From the NCBI GenBank assembly GCA_964397295.1, contig CAYNJG010000198.1:1-13856 (forward strand): a stretch of 13,856 nucleotides of DNA, in the 5' to 3' direction. The DNA comes from CAYNJG01 sp964397295. Its GTDB lineage: Bacteria; Planctomycetota; Planctomycetia; Pirellulales; Pirellulaceae. Shown here in pieces: positions 1-6,518 of this stretch (position 1 is its first letter; each line of letters starts with the position of its first letter). Position numbers and translations under genes: made by a program. The notes under the pieces are model-generated. The model saw only the letters and a program-made list of their open reading frames with translations. It made no database searches and was not told the origin of the DNA.

Positions 1-612
1 GCTGTTATTAACGGTAGCGGCCTCACTGTCCGCGTGCTTGACGTTGGCGCGGAATACGAACCGTCATCTAAATTAGTGGTGGGCGACGGTATTGAGCTCG
101 CTTTGACCTCAGGCACGGTCGCCGCCGACAGTCGCTTCTCGTTACAAGTGGCAGCGCGTCCTGACGAAACTGGAATTCTTACGGCGCTTGGAATCAACAC
201 CCTCTTCGTTGGCAACGGACCACCAGACATATCTGTAAATCCGTTGATTGAAGCCAATCCATCTTTGTTAGCTACGACCACAAACGGTGAACCTAGCGAC
301 ACGCGCAATCTACATCGCATGCTAGAAGTTCGCGATGCTCGCACATTACGTGACGGTACGGTGACCATCGAACAGTTCTTGAGCGACCTAATTGCAGGAG
401 TTGGCAGTGAGGCAGCCGAGCTGACGCGAGATGTCGAGGCTAACGATGCGAATCATATTTTTTTACAGGGTGAACTCGATTCCGTCGTCGGCGTCGATGT
501 CAACGAGGAGCTCGCGAAAATGCTGCAGTATCAACGTTCATATCAAGCAGCCGCTCGGTACATGTCGACGGTCGATGACCTACTTCAAGAGTTGTTTGGA
601 ATCACTGGATAG
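1..612 (+). CDS. flgK: FlgK, flagellar hook-associated protein 1 (C-terminal part, 5' end outside window)
   Basis: The frame is open from the first base, so this is the last ~203 residues of a longer protein; a GTG at 34 is internal and not a start. FlgK forms the junction between hook and filament outside the cell. Its family signature is the C-terminal amphipathic helix that packs with the N-terminal helix: here the end shows GVDVNEELAKMLQYQRSY followed by QAAARYMSTVDDLLQELFGI, the conserved FlgE/FlgK-type ending (NxxEExxxLxxxQxxYxAaa). Upstream is a Ser/Thr/Asp-rich region with a DTRNLHRMLEVRDA segment typical of FlgK D1. The gene is followed 12 bp later by flgL, the usual flgK-flgL order. 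Identity is well supported; the missing N-terminus prevents a length comparison. Confidence 0.9.
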   Translation, partial: AVINGSGLTVRVLDVGAEYEPSSKLVVGDGIELALTSGTVAADSRFSLQVAARPDETGILTALGINTLFVGNGPPDISVNPLIEANPSLLATTTNGEPSDTRNLHRMLEVRDARTLRDGTVTIEQFLSDLIAGVGSEAAELTRDVEANDANHIFLQGELDSVVGVDVNEELAKMLQYQRSYQAAARYMSTVDDLLQELFGITG

Positions 613-624
613 TGGGGTAGCCTG

Positions 625-2058
625 ATGCGAATTACACAACAACAGACAATCAGCAACGCCATCGTCCAGTCGCAGGCGAGGCAGCTAGCGATCGCGGATC
701 TGCAAGACCAGCTGGCCACTGGGCTGCGGATTCGACAAGCATCAGACGCGCCGGCGGAATGGAGTCGTCTCACCGCGACAAAGGCGTCGCTAGGTCGAAT
801 AGAAGTGAACCTAGAGAATATCTCGACGGTGGAGCAGCGACTAAATCATAGCGTTTCCAGCCTGACAGAAGCCGGCAACATTCTCGTTCGCGCTCGTGAA
901 CTCGCATTGGCTGGAAATCAAACGGAGGAGAGAGAATCCTTGGCTCTTGAAGTTGATCGTCTCATTGAGGCCATGATATCGATCGCCAATTCGGCTGATG
1001 GTGGAGTCCAGCTCTATTCAGGTACTGCTTCAAATGGCAATGCATTTGAAATAGCAGAGGTCGATGAGCTGGGCCGGCCAACACAAGTTCGATATCGCGG
1101 ATCCAATAACGTCTCGAACACGATTGTCGGCGACGGAACGTATGCAAACGTTCTACCGTCCGGCGCCGACATATTTCAACAGCAGAGTCGCGGCAAATCG
1201 GAGTTCATTGGTCATACGGGCGCGACAGCAGGAAAGGGAACCGACAGCGCGAAGGGTGTTGGTGCCCTCCAAGTCAGAAACACTTCAACGACTTACTCAA
1301 ATCCGATCGTGTCATCCGGCGCGAGTGCGCAAGGTGGCGATACGATCATTGGCCCTCCCGGCGTGCACACACTCACGATAGAAAATAGCCCAACGCTTGG
1401 GCCGGTCGTTTCACTTAACGGTGGGGGACCGATTCCATTCGATGCGTCGTCGAGAGACCTGAAGGTCGTTGGGCATTCCGGTGCCGTAGTATTCGTCGAC
1501 CTGTCGGCGGTGCCTGATACTTTTGCTGGTGACATAGAAATCACAGCGAATGGCAACATGTCCATCGACGGCGGCCAGACGGAAGAGGTAATCACGTTTT
1601 CGGAAAGTCAGGTACTAACGCACTCGCATACTGGCGAAGTGACCGTTGTCGATTCAGTGAACATTCGAAACACCGGTGAGGACCGAATCGAATACACGGG
1701 CACAAATGGTGTTTTTGAAGCGATGTTGCAACTACGTGATGACTTGCAAAACAGCGATGGAGTACCGACGCCGGAGTTCGTCAACATCATGGATGCAAGG
1801 ATATCCGACATCAAGAGAGCACACGATCAAGTTATTGAGTTCGTAGGTGAACAGTCCGTTGAGCTATCGAATCTGCAGACCCTCGGCAACAAGACACGCG
1901 AAGTACGACTTGTTCTTCAAGAGACTCTGGCCGACATCGAAAACGCTGACGTTGCGGATGTGATAGTGAGACTTCAAACAGAACAGAATCACTTGCAGTT
2001 CATATATGCCGCAACTGCAAGCATGAATCAGACAAGTCTCCTGGATTTCATCCGCTAG
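625..2058 (+). CDS. flgL: FlgL, flagellar hook-associated protein 3 (flagellin-like)
   Basis: 477 aa starting at ATG 625, 12 bp after flgK. FlgL is the second junction protein, exported through the flagellar channel and lying under the filament. The N-terminal ~135 residues form the flagellin-like D0/D1 coiled coil (starts MRITQQQTISNAIVQSQA; then QLATGLRIRQASDAP, the counterpart of the flagellin 'sGlrInsAsDdaAg' segment). The last ~90 residues are the returning helix, ending in LQFIYAATASMNQTSLLDFIR. Between them lies an expanded, beta-rich, Gly/Ser/Thr-rich region (about 150-380), making the protein about 150 residues longer than the roughly 317-residue enterobacterial FlgL. The flgK neighbour excludes ordinary flagellin. 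The ribosome site is weak (GGGGTAG about 6 bp upstream). No clear terminator follows. Confidence 0.9.
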   Translation: MRITQQQTISNAIVQSQARQLAIADLQDQLATGLRIRQASDAPAEWSRLTATKASLGRIEVNLENISTVEQRLNHSVSSLTEAGNILVRARELALAGNQTEERESLALEVDRLIEAMISIANSADGGVQLYSGTASNGNAFEIAEVDELGRPTQVRYRGSNNVSNTIVGDGTYANVLPSGADIFQQQSRGKSEFIGHTGATAGKGTDSAKGVGALQVRNTSTTYSNPIVSSGASAQGGDTIIGPPGVHTLTIENSPTLGPVVSLNGGGPIPFDASSRDLKVVGHSGAVVFVDLSAVPDTFAGDIEITANGNMSIDGGQTEEVITFSESQVLTHSHTGEVTVVDSVNIRNTGEDRIEYTGTNGVFEAMLQLRDDLQNSDGVPTPEFVNIMDARISDIKRAHDQVIEFVGEQSVELSNLQTLGNKTREVRLVLQETLADIENADVADVIVRLQTEQNHLQFIYAATASMNQTSLLDFIR

Positions 2059-2152
2059 GTATACGGTAACACGGTTCGTACTCATTTTTCGTTTCGTCGA
2101 TTCCGCAGGGATTGAAAAGAAACAAAGAGCGAATTGTTGCCTTACTTCCGTG

Positions 2153-2179
2153 GCAAGTTAAGGCAGTTAGGTTCGATAA
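2153..2179 (+). promoter_or_regulatory. Sigma-28 (FliA)-like promoter for the HDOD/K+-channel operon
   Basis: GCAAGTTA-N11-TTCGATAA, followed by T. Spacing and half-site lengths equal the FliA consensus TAAAGTTT-N11-GCCGATAA; 5 of 8 and 6 of 8 bases match. The same motif recurs at 5445-5471, 6310-6336 and 13531-13557. The predicted transcript would start near 2186 and carry a leader of about 55 nt. The strong Shine-Dalgarno AAAGGA (2227-2232) lies 8 bp before ATG 2241. A longer frame opening at TTG 2112 would cross the promoter, so the later start is preferred. Confidence 0.6.
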
Positions 2180-2240
2180 TGGCACGTCGAGGTGTAACTC
2201 GGCTGGCCGACGAACGAAGTCGTCCCAAAGGAAATCGAAT

Positions 2241-3092
2241 ATGCCAATCCAACAAGAGCGGGACATACGTTCGGAGCTCGACAACTTACCCGAACTCATT
2301 CCGTTGCCGGATGTTGCGCTGAACCTATTGGATGCGTGCAATAACGCAAACATTGGCGCTCGTGAGCTATGCAGCATCGTCAGTTGCGATACGAGTCTTT
2401 CAGTGCGACTACTACAAGTTTCCAACAGTTCGCACTATGGACTAAGCGGTCAAATTAAGACCGTGGAGCATGCGGCAGTGGTACTTGGAGCGAGTGGTTT
2501 GCGCGACCTCGCAATGTCGATCGTAGCATATGGTGTGTTTGCTAGAACGAAAGCTCAAAATCGAGACGTTGAATCACTATGGCGTCATTCCCTAGGCTGC
2601 GCGACGGTGGCTCGAACGGTTGCCGAACACCTTGGGGATGTATGCCCCAACGAGGCGTTTGTGACGGGCATGATCCATGACGTTGGCAAGCTCGTACTCG
2701 TCCAGCTTCTAAAAGATGATTACGACCTGGTGCCGCGGGCTTTGAAGGGGGAAGTGACAGTCGATCAGGAGCAACAACAGTACGGAATTGGACACGCTGA
2801 GTTAGGCAGACGTTGTGTCGAAGAGTGGGGATTGCCGCCTGAAATTGGTGACACTCTGCTAAGCCACCACGACCCTGGGGGATTCGATCAGCACTCTAGG
2901 CTAACGTCCGTTGTTGTTGCCGCGAATCAGCTCTCGAAGATTTGGAATATCGGCAATTCATTGAAGGTGGACATGGATCCCGTCGACGTGCTTAGTTCGA
3001 CAGAACTTCCGCTAAACGAAACCGACCTTGCTAATCTCAGGCAGGAGTCCTCCATCGCGTACTTGCAAAACCAAAGTGTGTTTCACGGTTAA
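2241..3092 (+). CDS. HDOD-domain signalling protein
   Basis: 283 aa from ATG 2241, chosen for its AAAGGA ribosome site and the upstream sigma-28-like promoter; a frame extending up to 2112 lacks both. Residues ~10-210 form an HDOD domain, a non-canonical relative of HD phosphohydrolases found in chemotaxis and c-di-GMP signalling proteins. Recognisable blocks: ELDNLPELIPLPDVALNLL at the N-terminus, SVRLLQVSNSSHYGL, then LWRHSLGCATVARTVAEHLG, MIHDVGKLVLV (H146-D147), GIGHAELGRR and LLSHHDPG. Histidines and the HD pair at 116, 146/147, 185 and 209/210 are present, but HDOD proteins are generally thought not to be active phosphodiesterases, so enzymatic activity is uncertain. The gene sits 4 bp before a potassium-channel gene and behind a flagellar-type promoter. 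Inference: a cytoplasmic regulator in motility or chemotaxis signalling. Confidence 0.85.
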   Translation: MPIQQERDIRSELDNLPELIPLPDVALNLLDACNNANIGARELCSIVSCDTSLSVRLLQVSNSSHYGLSGQIKTVEHAAVVLGASGLRDLAMSIVAYGVFARTKAQNRDVESLWRHSLGCATVARTVAEHLGDVCPNEAFVTGMIHDVGKLVLVQLLKDDYDLVPRALKGEVTVDQEQQQYGIGHAELGRRCVEEWGLPPEIGDTLLSHHDPGGFDQHSRLTSVVVAANQLSKIWNIGNSLKVDMDPVDVLSSTELPLNETDLANLRQESSIAYLQNQSVFHG

Positions 3093-3096
3093 ACTC

Positions 3097-3828
3097 ATGT
3101 CCGATGTAATTCGCCTCCGCTTGATTTCCACAATCCTGCTTTTGGTTGGGGTCCTCTTTTGCGGAAGTCTGGGCTACGTCTTTCTGGAGGGATGGGATTT
3201 TGCAGACGGTTTTTTCATGACCGTTATTACGCTTTCAACCGTTGGCTACGGAGAAACACACGAGCTGTCGAAAGTCGGACGATGGTTCACGTCCATCCTT
3301 ATCGTTTTGTGTTTTATCAGCATGTCGTCTTGGACCGCGGCACTCACAAGTTTCTTGGTTGACGCGGACCTTAGTGGCAATCTGGCTCAGAGGAGAATGT
3401 GGAAGATGATCTCAAAACTCAGGAAACATACGATCGTTTGCGGAACCTCGCCGATGGCGGAGGTCGTCATTGAGAAACTGATGCGTCAACAGAAAGACGT
3501 CGTGGTTATTGATGAAGACACGGCACGACTCGAACAACTTCGACGACGGTTTCGCCAAATGAAGACAGTTGAAGGCACGCCAACGGACGAATTGATTCTC
3601 GCAAAGGGCAATTTGCTGGAAGCAGCGAATGTTGTTGCCGCATTGCCATCTGAAGTCGACAACTTGCTGATATCGATTACCTGCAAGGACTTGCGACAGG
3701 GAATTACGGTGTATGCTAGGTCCAATGACGCCACCATCGCCAATCGCATGCGTAAGGCGGGTGTTGAGGAAGTGATTTGTCCGTCGGAACTTTGTGGGGC
3801 AAGGATTTCCGGTTTGATTCTCAACTAA
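3097..3828 (+). CDS. Two-TM potassium channel-like protein with RCK (TrkA-N) domain, short form
   Basis: 243 aa from ATG 3097, 4 bp after the HDOD stop, so translational coupling is likely. Residues 7-30 are a first membrane helix, 36-53 a pore loop with the K+ selectivity filter STVGYGE, and 61-88 a second helix; this is the 2TM architecture of Kch/MthK-type channels. After a linker comes an RCK-N/TrkA-N Rossmann domain (about 110-240), with VVVIDED at the end of strand 2 and AALPSEVDNLLISITCKDL in the RCK pattern. Two oddities: the glycine-rich loop normally GxGxxG reads G116-T-S-P-M-A, and the protein stops directly after GARISGLILN with no RCK_C/TrkA-C domain. It could be a natural short form or a truncation. 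It may conduct K+ or act as a gated scaffold; ligand binding looks weakened. No flagellar protein normally contains this fold. Confidence 0.8.
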   Translation: MSDVIRLRLISTILLLVGVLFCGSLGYVFLEGWDFADGFFMTVITLSTVGYGETHELSKVGRWFTSILIVLCFISMSSWTAALTSFLVDADLSGNLAQRRMWKMISKLRKHTIVCGTSPMAEVVIEKLMRQQKDVVVIDEDTARLEQLRRRFRQMKTVEGTPTDELILAKGNLLEAANVVAALPSEVDNLLISITCKDLRQGITVYARSNDATIANRMRKAGVEEVICPSELCGARISGLILN

Positions 3829-4057
3829 CCGTAGAAGTTAGAAGTGCTTTTGACTTCACAAACCGTGGGTCGAAAGTATCACACCGCGATTGGGACCGAG
3901 ACCTTTAGCTGAATCGTAGTTTTTTTCTAGATTTTTGTGGAATCAGAAGGCATTAGCGTCACCACATTCTAGTGAGGCATTAGAACTCAAAAACCAAAGA
4001 CCAACGTATACTCGTGCAAGCAAGAGATGGTGATGCTCGTGGCAATCACGTATTCGA

Positions 4058-4735
4058 ATGTCAAGTTATTCACTAGCCAACCCAAACATTAGCGTCATTG
4101 ACGATGATCCCTCGTCGCGAGCGGCCATAGGCAGGTTACTTCGCACGATGCAATCCGATGTGCTCGAATTCGATTGTGCCGAGTCGTTTCTCGCCGCGTA
4201 CGATGGCCAGCCGGGATTGTTGGTGTGTGATGTCCTAATGCCTGGAATGACTGGGCTCGATCTGCAAATAGCGTTAGCAAAAAACGATGTATTCCTACCG
4301 ATTGTCTTCATGACGGAGCAATACAATACTCGCCATGTTGTCAACGCTATCCGCAACGGAGCCACTACCGTTTTACGGAAGCCGTTTTCTGACGAAGAGC
4401 TATTGATCGGCGTACATGAAGCTGTCACCGACTATCGACGTGGAATCGAATCTTATCAAGTGATTCGCGACGCTCGGCTTGGACTTGCGAAGCTAACAGA
4501 GTCGGAGAGAATCGTCGCCCAGATGATTAGAGACGGTTACTCGCACAAAGAGATCGCATTGAAATTGGACATCAGTGTCCGAACTGCATTACTTCGTCGA
4601 AAGAGCATCTTTAAAAAGATGAATGTGGCTAACATTATTGAGCTGTCTAGACTGATCGTACTCGTCGAGATGGACAACGCAAATCGCTCGAGACTGCTGG
4701 ACTTAGAGAGAGTTTCCGCCGGATTCGGAAGGTGA
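4058..4735 (+). CDS. Orphan response regulator, REC plus LuxR-type HTH (FixJ/NarL-like)
   Basis: 225 aa. The receiver domain covers residues 9-125: acidic pocket D15-D16-D17, phospho-acceptor D58 in LLVCDVLMPGMTGLDL, T86 in IVFMT and K108 in LRKPF, all canonical, so phosphorylation is expected. Residues 145-205 resemble a LuxR/FixJ HTH (LTESERIVAQMIRDGYSHKEIALKLDIS, then RTALLRRKSIFKKMNV), though the recognition region (RTALLRRK) departs from the usual TVKxHxxxI pattern. No histidine kinase lies in the window. Upstream, 3829-4057 holds no gene; TATACT at 4007-4012 resembles a -10 element but no good -35 is visible, and there is no sigma-28-like site. It ends 14 bp from the convergent PilZ gene. 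The start is the first in-frame ATG and its ribosome site is poor. Confidence 0.85.
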   Translation: MSSYSLANPNISVIDDDPSSRAAIGRLLRTMQSDVLEFDCAESFLAAYDGQPGLLVCDVLMPGMTGLDLQIALAKNDVFLPIVFMTEQYNTRHVVNAIRNGATTVLRKPFSDEELLIGVHEAVTDYRRGIESYQVIRDARLGLAKLTESERIVAQMIRDGYSHKEIALKLDISVRTALLRRKSIFKKMNVANIIELSRLIVLVEMDNANRSRLLDLERVSAGFGR

Positions 4736-4749
4736 CGGCCATGCCATCT

Positions 4750-5406
4750 CTAGCAATTGAGTCCGAGCTTTTTTTCGAGTAGCGCTTTTAAGCTATTTTT
4801 CCATTCTTCGCCTGTTTCGCCCTCAAAAGCGAAGCCCAACCGCGATCTCTCACGTCGAACCGGACAGGCCGGAACAAGGACGCTATCTTCACCGTTGTAC
4901 AGTTCTAGTTGTACGGGCGTTTCTAACTTCACGTCCACTAGCTCGTCGAATTCAACCAACGCTCCACGAGTGTTGATGTTGATGACACGCCCCTTAAACT
5001 CCAGGCCGTCGAATCGAAGACTAGAGCCAAAACGGTTGTCCGTCGGTACGGCAAATCGAATGGCGCGCTGACGCCTCTCGGCCAAAATCGGTTGCGTGAC
5101 TTCCAACACAAGCTGACGATGGATTCCTTCGGAATCTCGCGAAACGAATGACAAGAAAGTCCATCTCCGGCTGTTGTACGTGAATGTAGCGCAACAACCC
5201 TTTTCAGCAAGATCGTACAGTTGTCCATCTACGAGACGAACAGTGAGAGAGTTGCCATCGATTTGGTGGAAAAAACCTTTGCTGACCGCACCACTGTGTG
5301 GCGAAATGAGAGTGATGGGCGTCTGCATCGCACAGCAGTCAGCGAAGCATTTTTGGCAATCCGACAGGTGTTCGGTCACACTGCTGCGATTAGTAGCGGT
5401 AGGCAT
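4750..5406 (-). CDS. PilZ-domain protein, YcgR-like, with degenerate c-di-GMP motifs
   Basis: 218 aa from ATG 5406. This start is chosen because a sigma-28-like promoter lies 39 bp upstream and a GAGAG ribosome site precedes the ATG; a longer frame from TTG 5577 would run through that promoter. The N-terminal half (about 20-105) resembles a YcgR-type flagellar-brake domain, beginning with a cysteine cluster C17-C20-C24-C25. The PilZ domain is about 108-215 (ILAERRQRAIRFAVPTDNR). Its canonical RxxxR is not intact: in the expected register Q113 replaces the first Arg (QRAIR). The second motif D/NxSxxG reads N143-I-N-T-R-G148, so the Ser is Asn. PilZ domains bind c-di-GMP and, in YcgR, slow the motor; here binding may be weak or lost. 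It is followed by another PilZ gene on the same strand, 133 bp upstream in transcription. Fold assignment is good; function is inferred. Confidence 0.78.
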   Translation of the reverse strand: MPTATNRSSVTEHLSDCQKCFADCCAMQTPITLISPHSGAVSKGFFHQIDGNSLTVRLVDGQLYDLAEKGCCATFTYNSRRWTFLSFVSRDSEGIHRQLVLEVTQPILAERRQRAIRFAVPTDNRFGSSLRFDGLEFKGRVININTRGALVEFDELVDVKLETPVQLELYNGEDSVLVPACPVRRERSRLGFAFEGETGEEWKNSLKALLEKKLGLNC

Positions 5407-5444
5407 CTGGACTCTCTCTTCTTTAGTAGCTTGAACCAATACGA

Positions 5445-5471
5445 CTATCGAACCATACAGAACCGACTTGC
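5445..5471 (-). promoter_or_regulatory. Sigma-28 (FliA)-like promoter for the PilZ gene at 5406
   Basis: Read on the - strand: GCAAGTCG-N11-TTCGATAG, followed by T, with the same 8-N11-8 geometry as the site at 2153. The last base of the -10 half is 5445, 39 bp upstream of the ATG at 5406, giving a leader of roughly 30 nt. The -35 half overlaps a 7-bp stem-loop (5461-5485). Confidence 0.6.
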
Positions 5472-5488
5472 TCTTCCCGTCGGTTTTT
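5461..5488 (+). other. Stem-loop with T-run, possible antisense-side intrinsic terminator
   Basis: AACCGAC (5461-5467), an 11-nt loop, then GTCGGTT (5479-5485) followed by TTT on the + strand, resembling a rho-independent terminator. The T-run is on the + side, opposite to both flanking PilZ genes. The stem also covers the -35 half of the pilZ promoter, so it could serve as an operator-like inverted repeat. No + transcript needing it is visible. Confidence 0.35.
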
Positions 5489-5539
5489 ACATTGCACAAA
5501 AAGCTTGCGCTGCAACAGAAAAGGAGGTGCTGATCTGCG

Positions 5540-6274
5540 TCAAGTAGCGTTCGTAAACTCAATTCTCGAAGCGGCAAATTTCACGTTTGCAGAGAAATGA
5601 CCATTGGGTAGTTCTTCGCATGCAATAAGCCTCCCGCGAATCACGTCGCTACATTCGTCATTCAGCCTTCTTAGGTGAAGGATCTGTTTGGACGCGTCGA
5701 ACCCTTCATCACATAAAAGCCGAATTCCACCCTGAGAAACATCGAGACTTAACGCCGTGAATTGCCCGAACCGACCTGGGTCAAAACTGAAACTATCGTC
5801 CGTAAGTGCGGAAACCTGGTCAACGTCGAACCCGTAGTAAAACGGATATCGCTTGTGCATTCGTCGTTCGATTTCAGATCCCATCGTCGAGATCCTAAGC
5901 AGCACTGATTCGAGAACCGATGTTTTGGGCTTACACGAACAACTCCACCATCCGTTTTCCAACTCCTCGACGTTGGTAACCTCGACGTCCAGATGGACTA
6001 TTCGGGATCTCAGCCAAAGAGATACCGTGGCTTCCCCTGTCTTTGGTGGATATTCCGATTGCAACAATCTAACTTCTTCCTTCGATATCTCTACACACAT
6101 GACACGCACGTCCCAACCGCGTTGGCAAATTGCCGCCGGCCTGACAAACGCATAGCGAGTGTGTTGATGACGACTCTTACGATCTTGACGGTATGCCTCA
6201 GTCACCCAGGAGTCGACTAATTGTTGCGTCTCGGTTTTTCTGAGCGTTGATGCCAAAGCCACGTTAGTTTCCAT
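5540..6274 (-). CDS. Tandem PilZ-domain protein (one degenerate, one canonical copy)
   Basis: 244 aa from ATG 6274, preceded by GGGGGGA about 9-10 bp upstream. The ORF could extend to ATG 6367, but a sigma-28-like promoter (6310-6336) lies between the two, so the shorter start is preferred. Two PilZ-like segments align to each other. The second (about 136-240) is canonical: R138-M-H-K-R142 in the ERRMHKRYPFYYGF stretch and D178-V-S-Q-G-G183 in LSLDVSQGGIRLL. The first (about 33-105) keeps RHQHTRYAFVRP and CVEISKEEVRLL: the first Arg is His and the DxSxxG is ExSxxE, so it likely no longer binds c-di-GMP. Only the C-terminal copy should bind ligand. By context (own flagellar promoter, adjacent PilZ gene, divergent fliN operon) it is probably a motor effector. 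The role is inferred. Confidence 0.75.
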   Translation of the reverse strand: METNVALASTLRKTETQQLVDSWVTEAYRQDRKSRHQHTRYAFVRPAAICQRGWDVRVMCVEISKEEVRLLQSEYPPKTGEATVSLWLRSRIVHLDVEVTNVEELENGWWSCSCKPKTSVLESVLLRISTMGSEIERRMHKRYPFYYGFDVDQVSALTDDSFSFDPGRFGQFTALSLDVSQGGIRLLCDEGFDASKQILHLRRLNDECSDVIRGRLIACEELPNGHFSANVKFAASRIEFTNAT

Positions 6275-6309
6275 TTTCAATTTTCCCCCCGACCGATCGC
6301 TTTCCCAGA

Positions 6310-6336
6310 TTATCGAGGTCACCGGTTGGTACTTGC
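6310..6336 (-). promoter_or_regulatory. Sigma-28 (FliA)-like promoter for the tandem-PilZ gene at 6274
   Basis: Read on the - strand: GCAAGTAC-N11-CTCGATAA, followed by T; third instance of the shared motif with identical 8-N11-8 layout. The -10 half ends at 6310, 36 bp upstream of ATG 6274, giving a leader of roughly 29 nt. It lies inside the in-frame extension from ATG 6367, which is why that extension is doubted. Confidence 0.6.
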
Positions 6337-6377
6337 TTTTCGAGCTACAAGAATCTGATCTGCTCATAACAAATCCC

Positions 6378-6437
6378 TGCGAAATCGCACCTCATGTAGG
6401 AAACCACATGTCCTATGTGGAGCGGCCCTCGCCGCTC
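6378..6437. promoter_or_regulatory. Cluster of dyad symmetries upstream of fliN
   Basis: Four inverted repeats lie within 60 bp. (a) TGCGA-AA-TCGCA at 6378-6389. (b) CATGT-A-GG-AAA-CC-ACATG at 6393-6410 with a bulged A. (c) CCACAT-GTCCT-ATGTGG at 6404-6420. (d) GAGCGGC-CCTC-GCCGCTC at 6420-6437, a strong 7-bp stem with 4-nt loop. Hairpins (b) and (c) overlap and cannot both form. The site is 82 bp before the fliN start and 41 bp upstream of the pilZ2 promoter, so it may be an operator or a fliN leader structure. No T-run follows on the + strand; function unknown. Confidence 0.4.
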
Positions 6438-6518
6438 TCATATTCCCCCTAATCGTTAAACTCGACATGGCATGCAAGACGAAAAGTTAGACATCAGAGT
6501 CATTTGAAAGGACGAAAG

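Noticed and set aside
2112..2240. N-terminal extension of the HDOD protein from TTG 2112
   Set aside because: It crosses the promoter and lacks a ribosome site; ATG 2241 has AAAGGA at 8 bp.
3670..3694. GCAAGT followed by TCGATAT on the - strand, resembling the shared promoter
   Set aside because: Spacing is N9 rather than N11 and it lies within the K+-channel coding region with no downstream - strand gene.
3829..3940. Frameshifted remnant of an RCK_C domain after the K+-channel stop
   Set aside because: An alternate frame is open for ~28 codons but shows no recognisable TrkA-C pattern; no evidence for a frameshift.
5521..5530. AAGGAGGTGC as a + strand ribosome site
   Set aside because: It is followed within a few codons by a stop in the reading frame (GTG CTG ATC TGC GTC AAG TAG); no gene follows, so it is a coincidence.
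5407..5577. N-terminal extension of the first PilZ protein from TTG 5577
   Set aside because: It runs through the promoter and the hairpin, overlaps the upstream gene and shows no conserved sequence.
6457..6485. TAAA ... GACGAAAA upstream of fliN as a sigma-28 promoter
   Set aside because: Spacing is 17 instead of 15 between TAAA and the -10 half and the -35 half is short; it does not match the motif shared by the other four sites.
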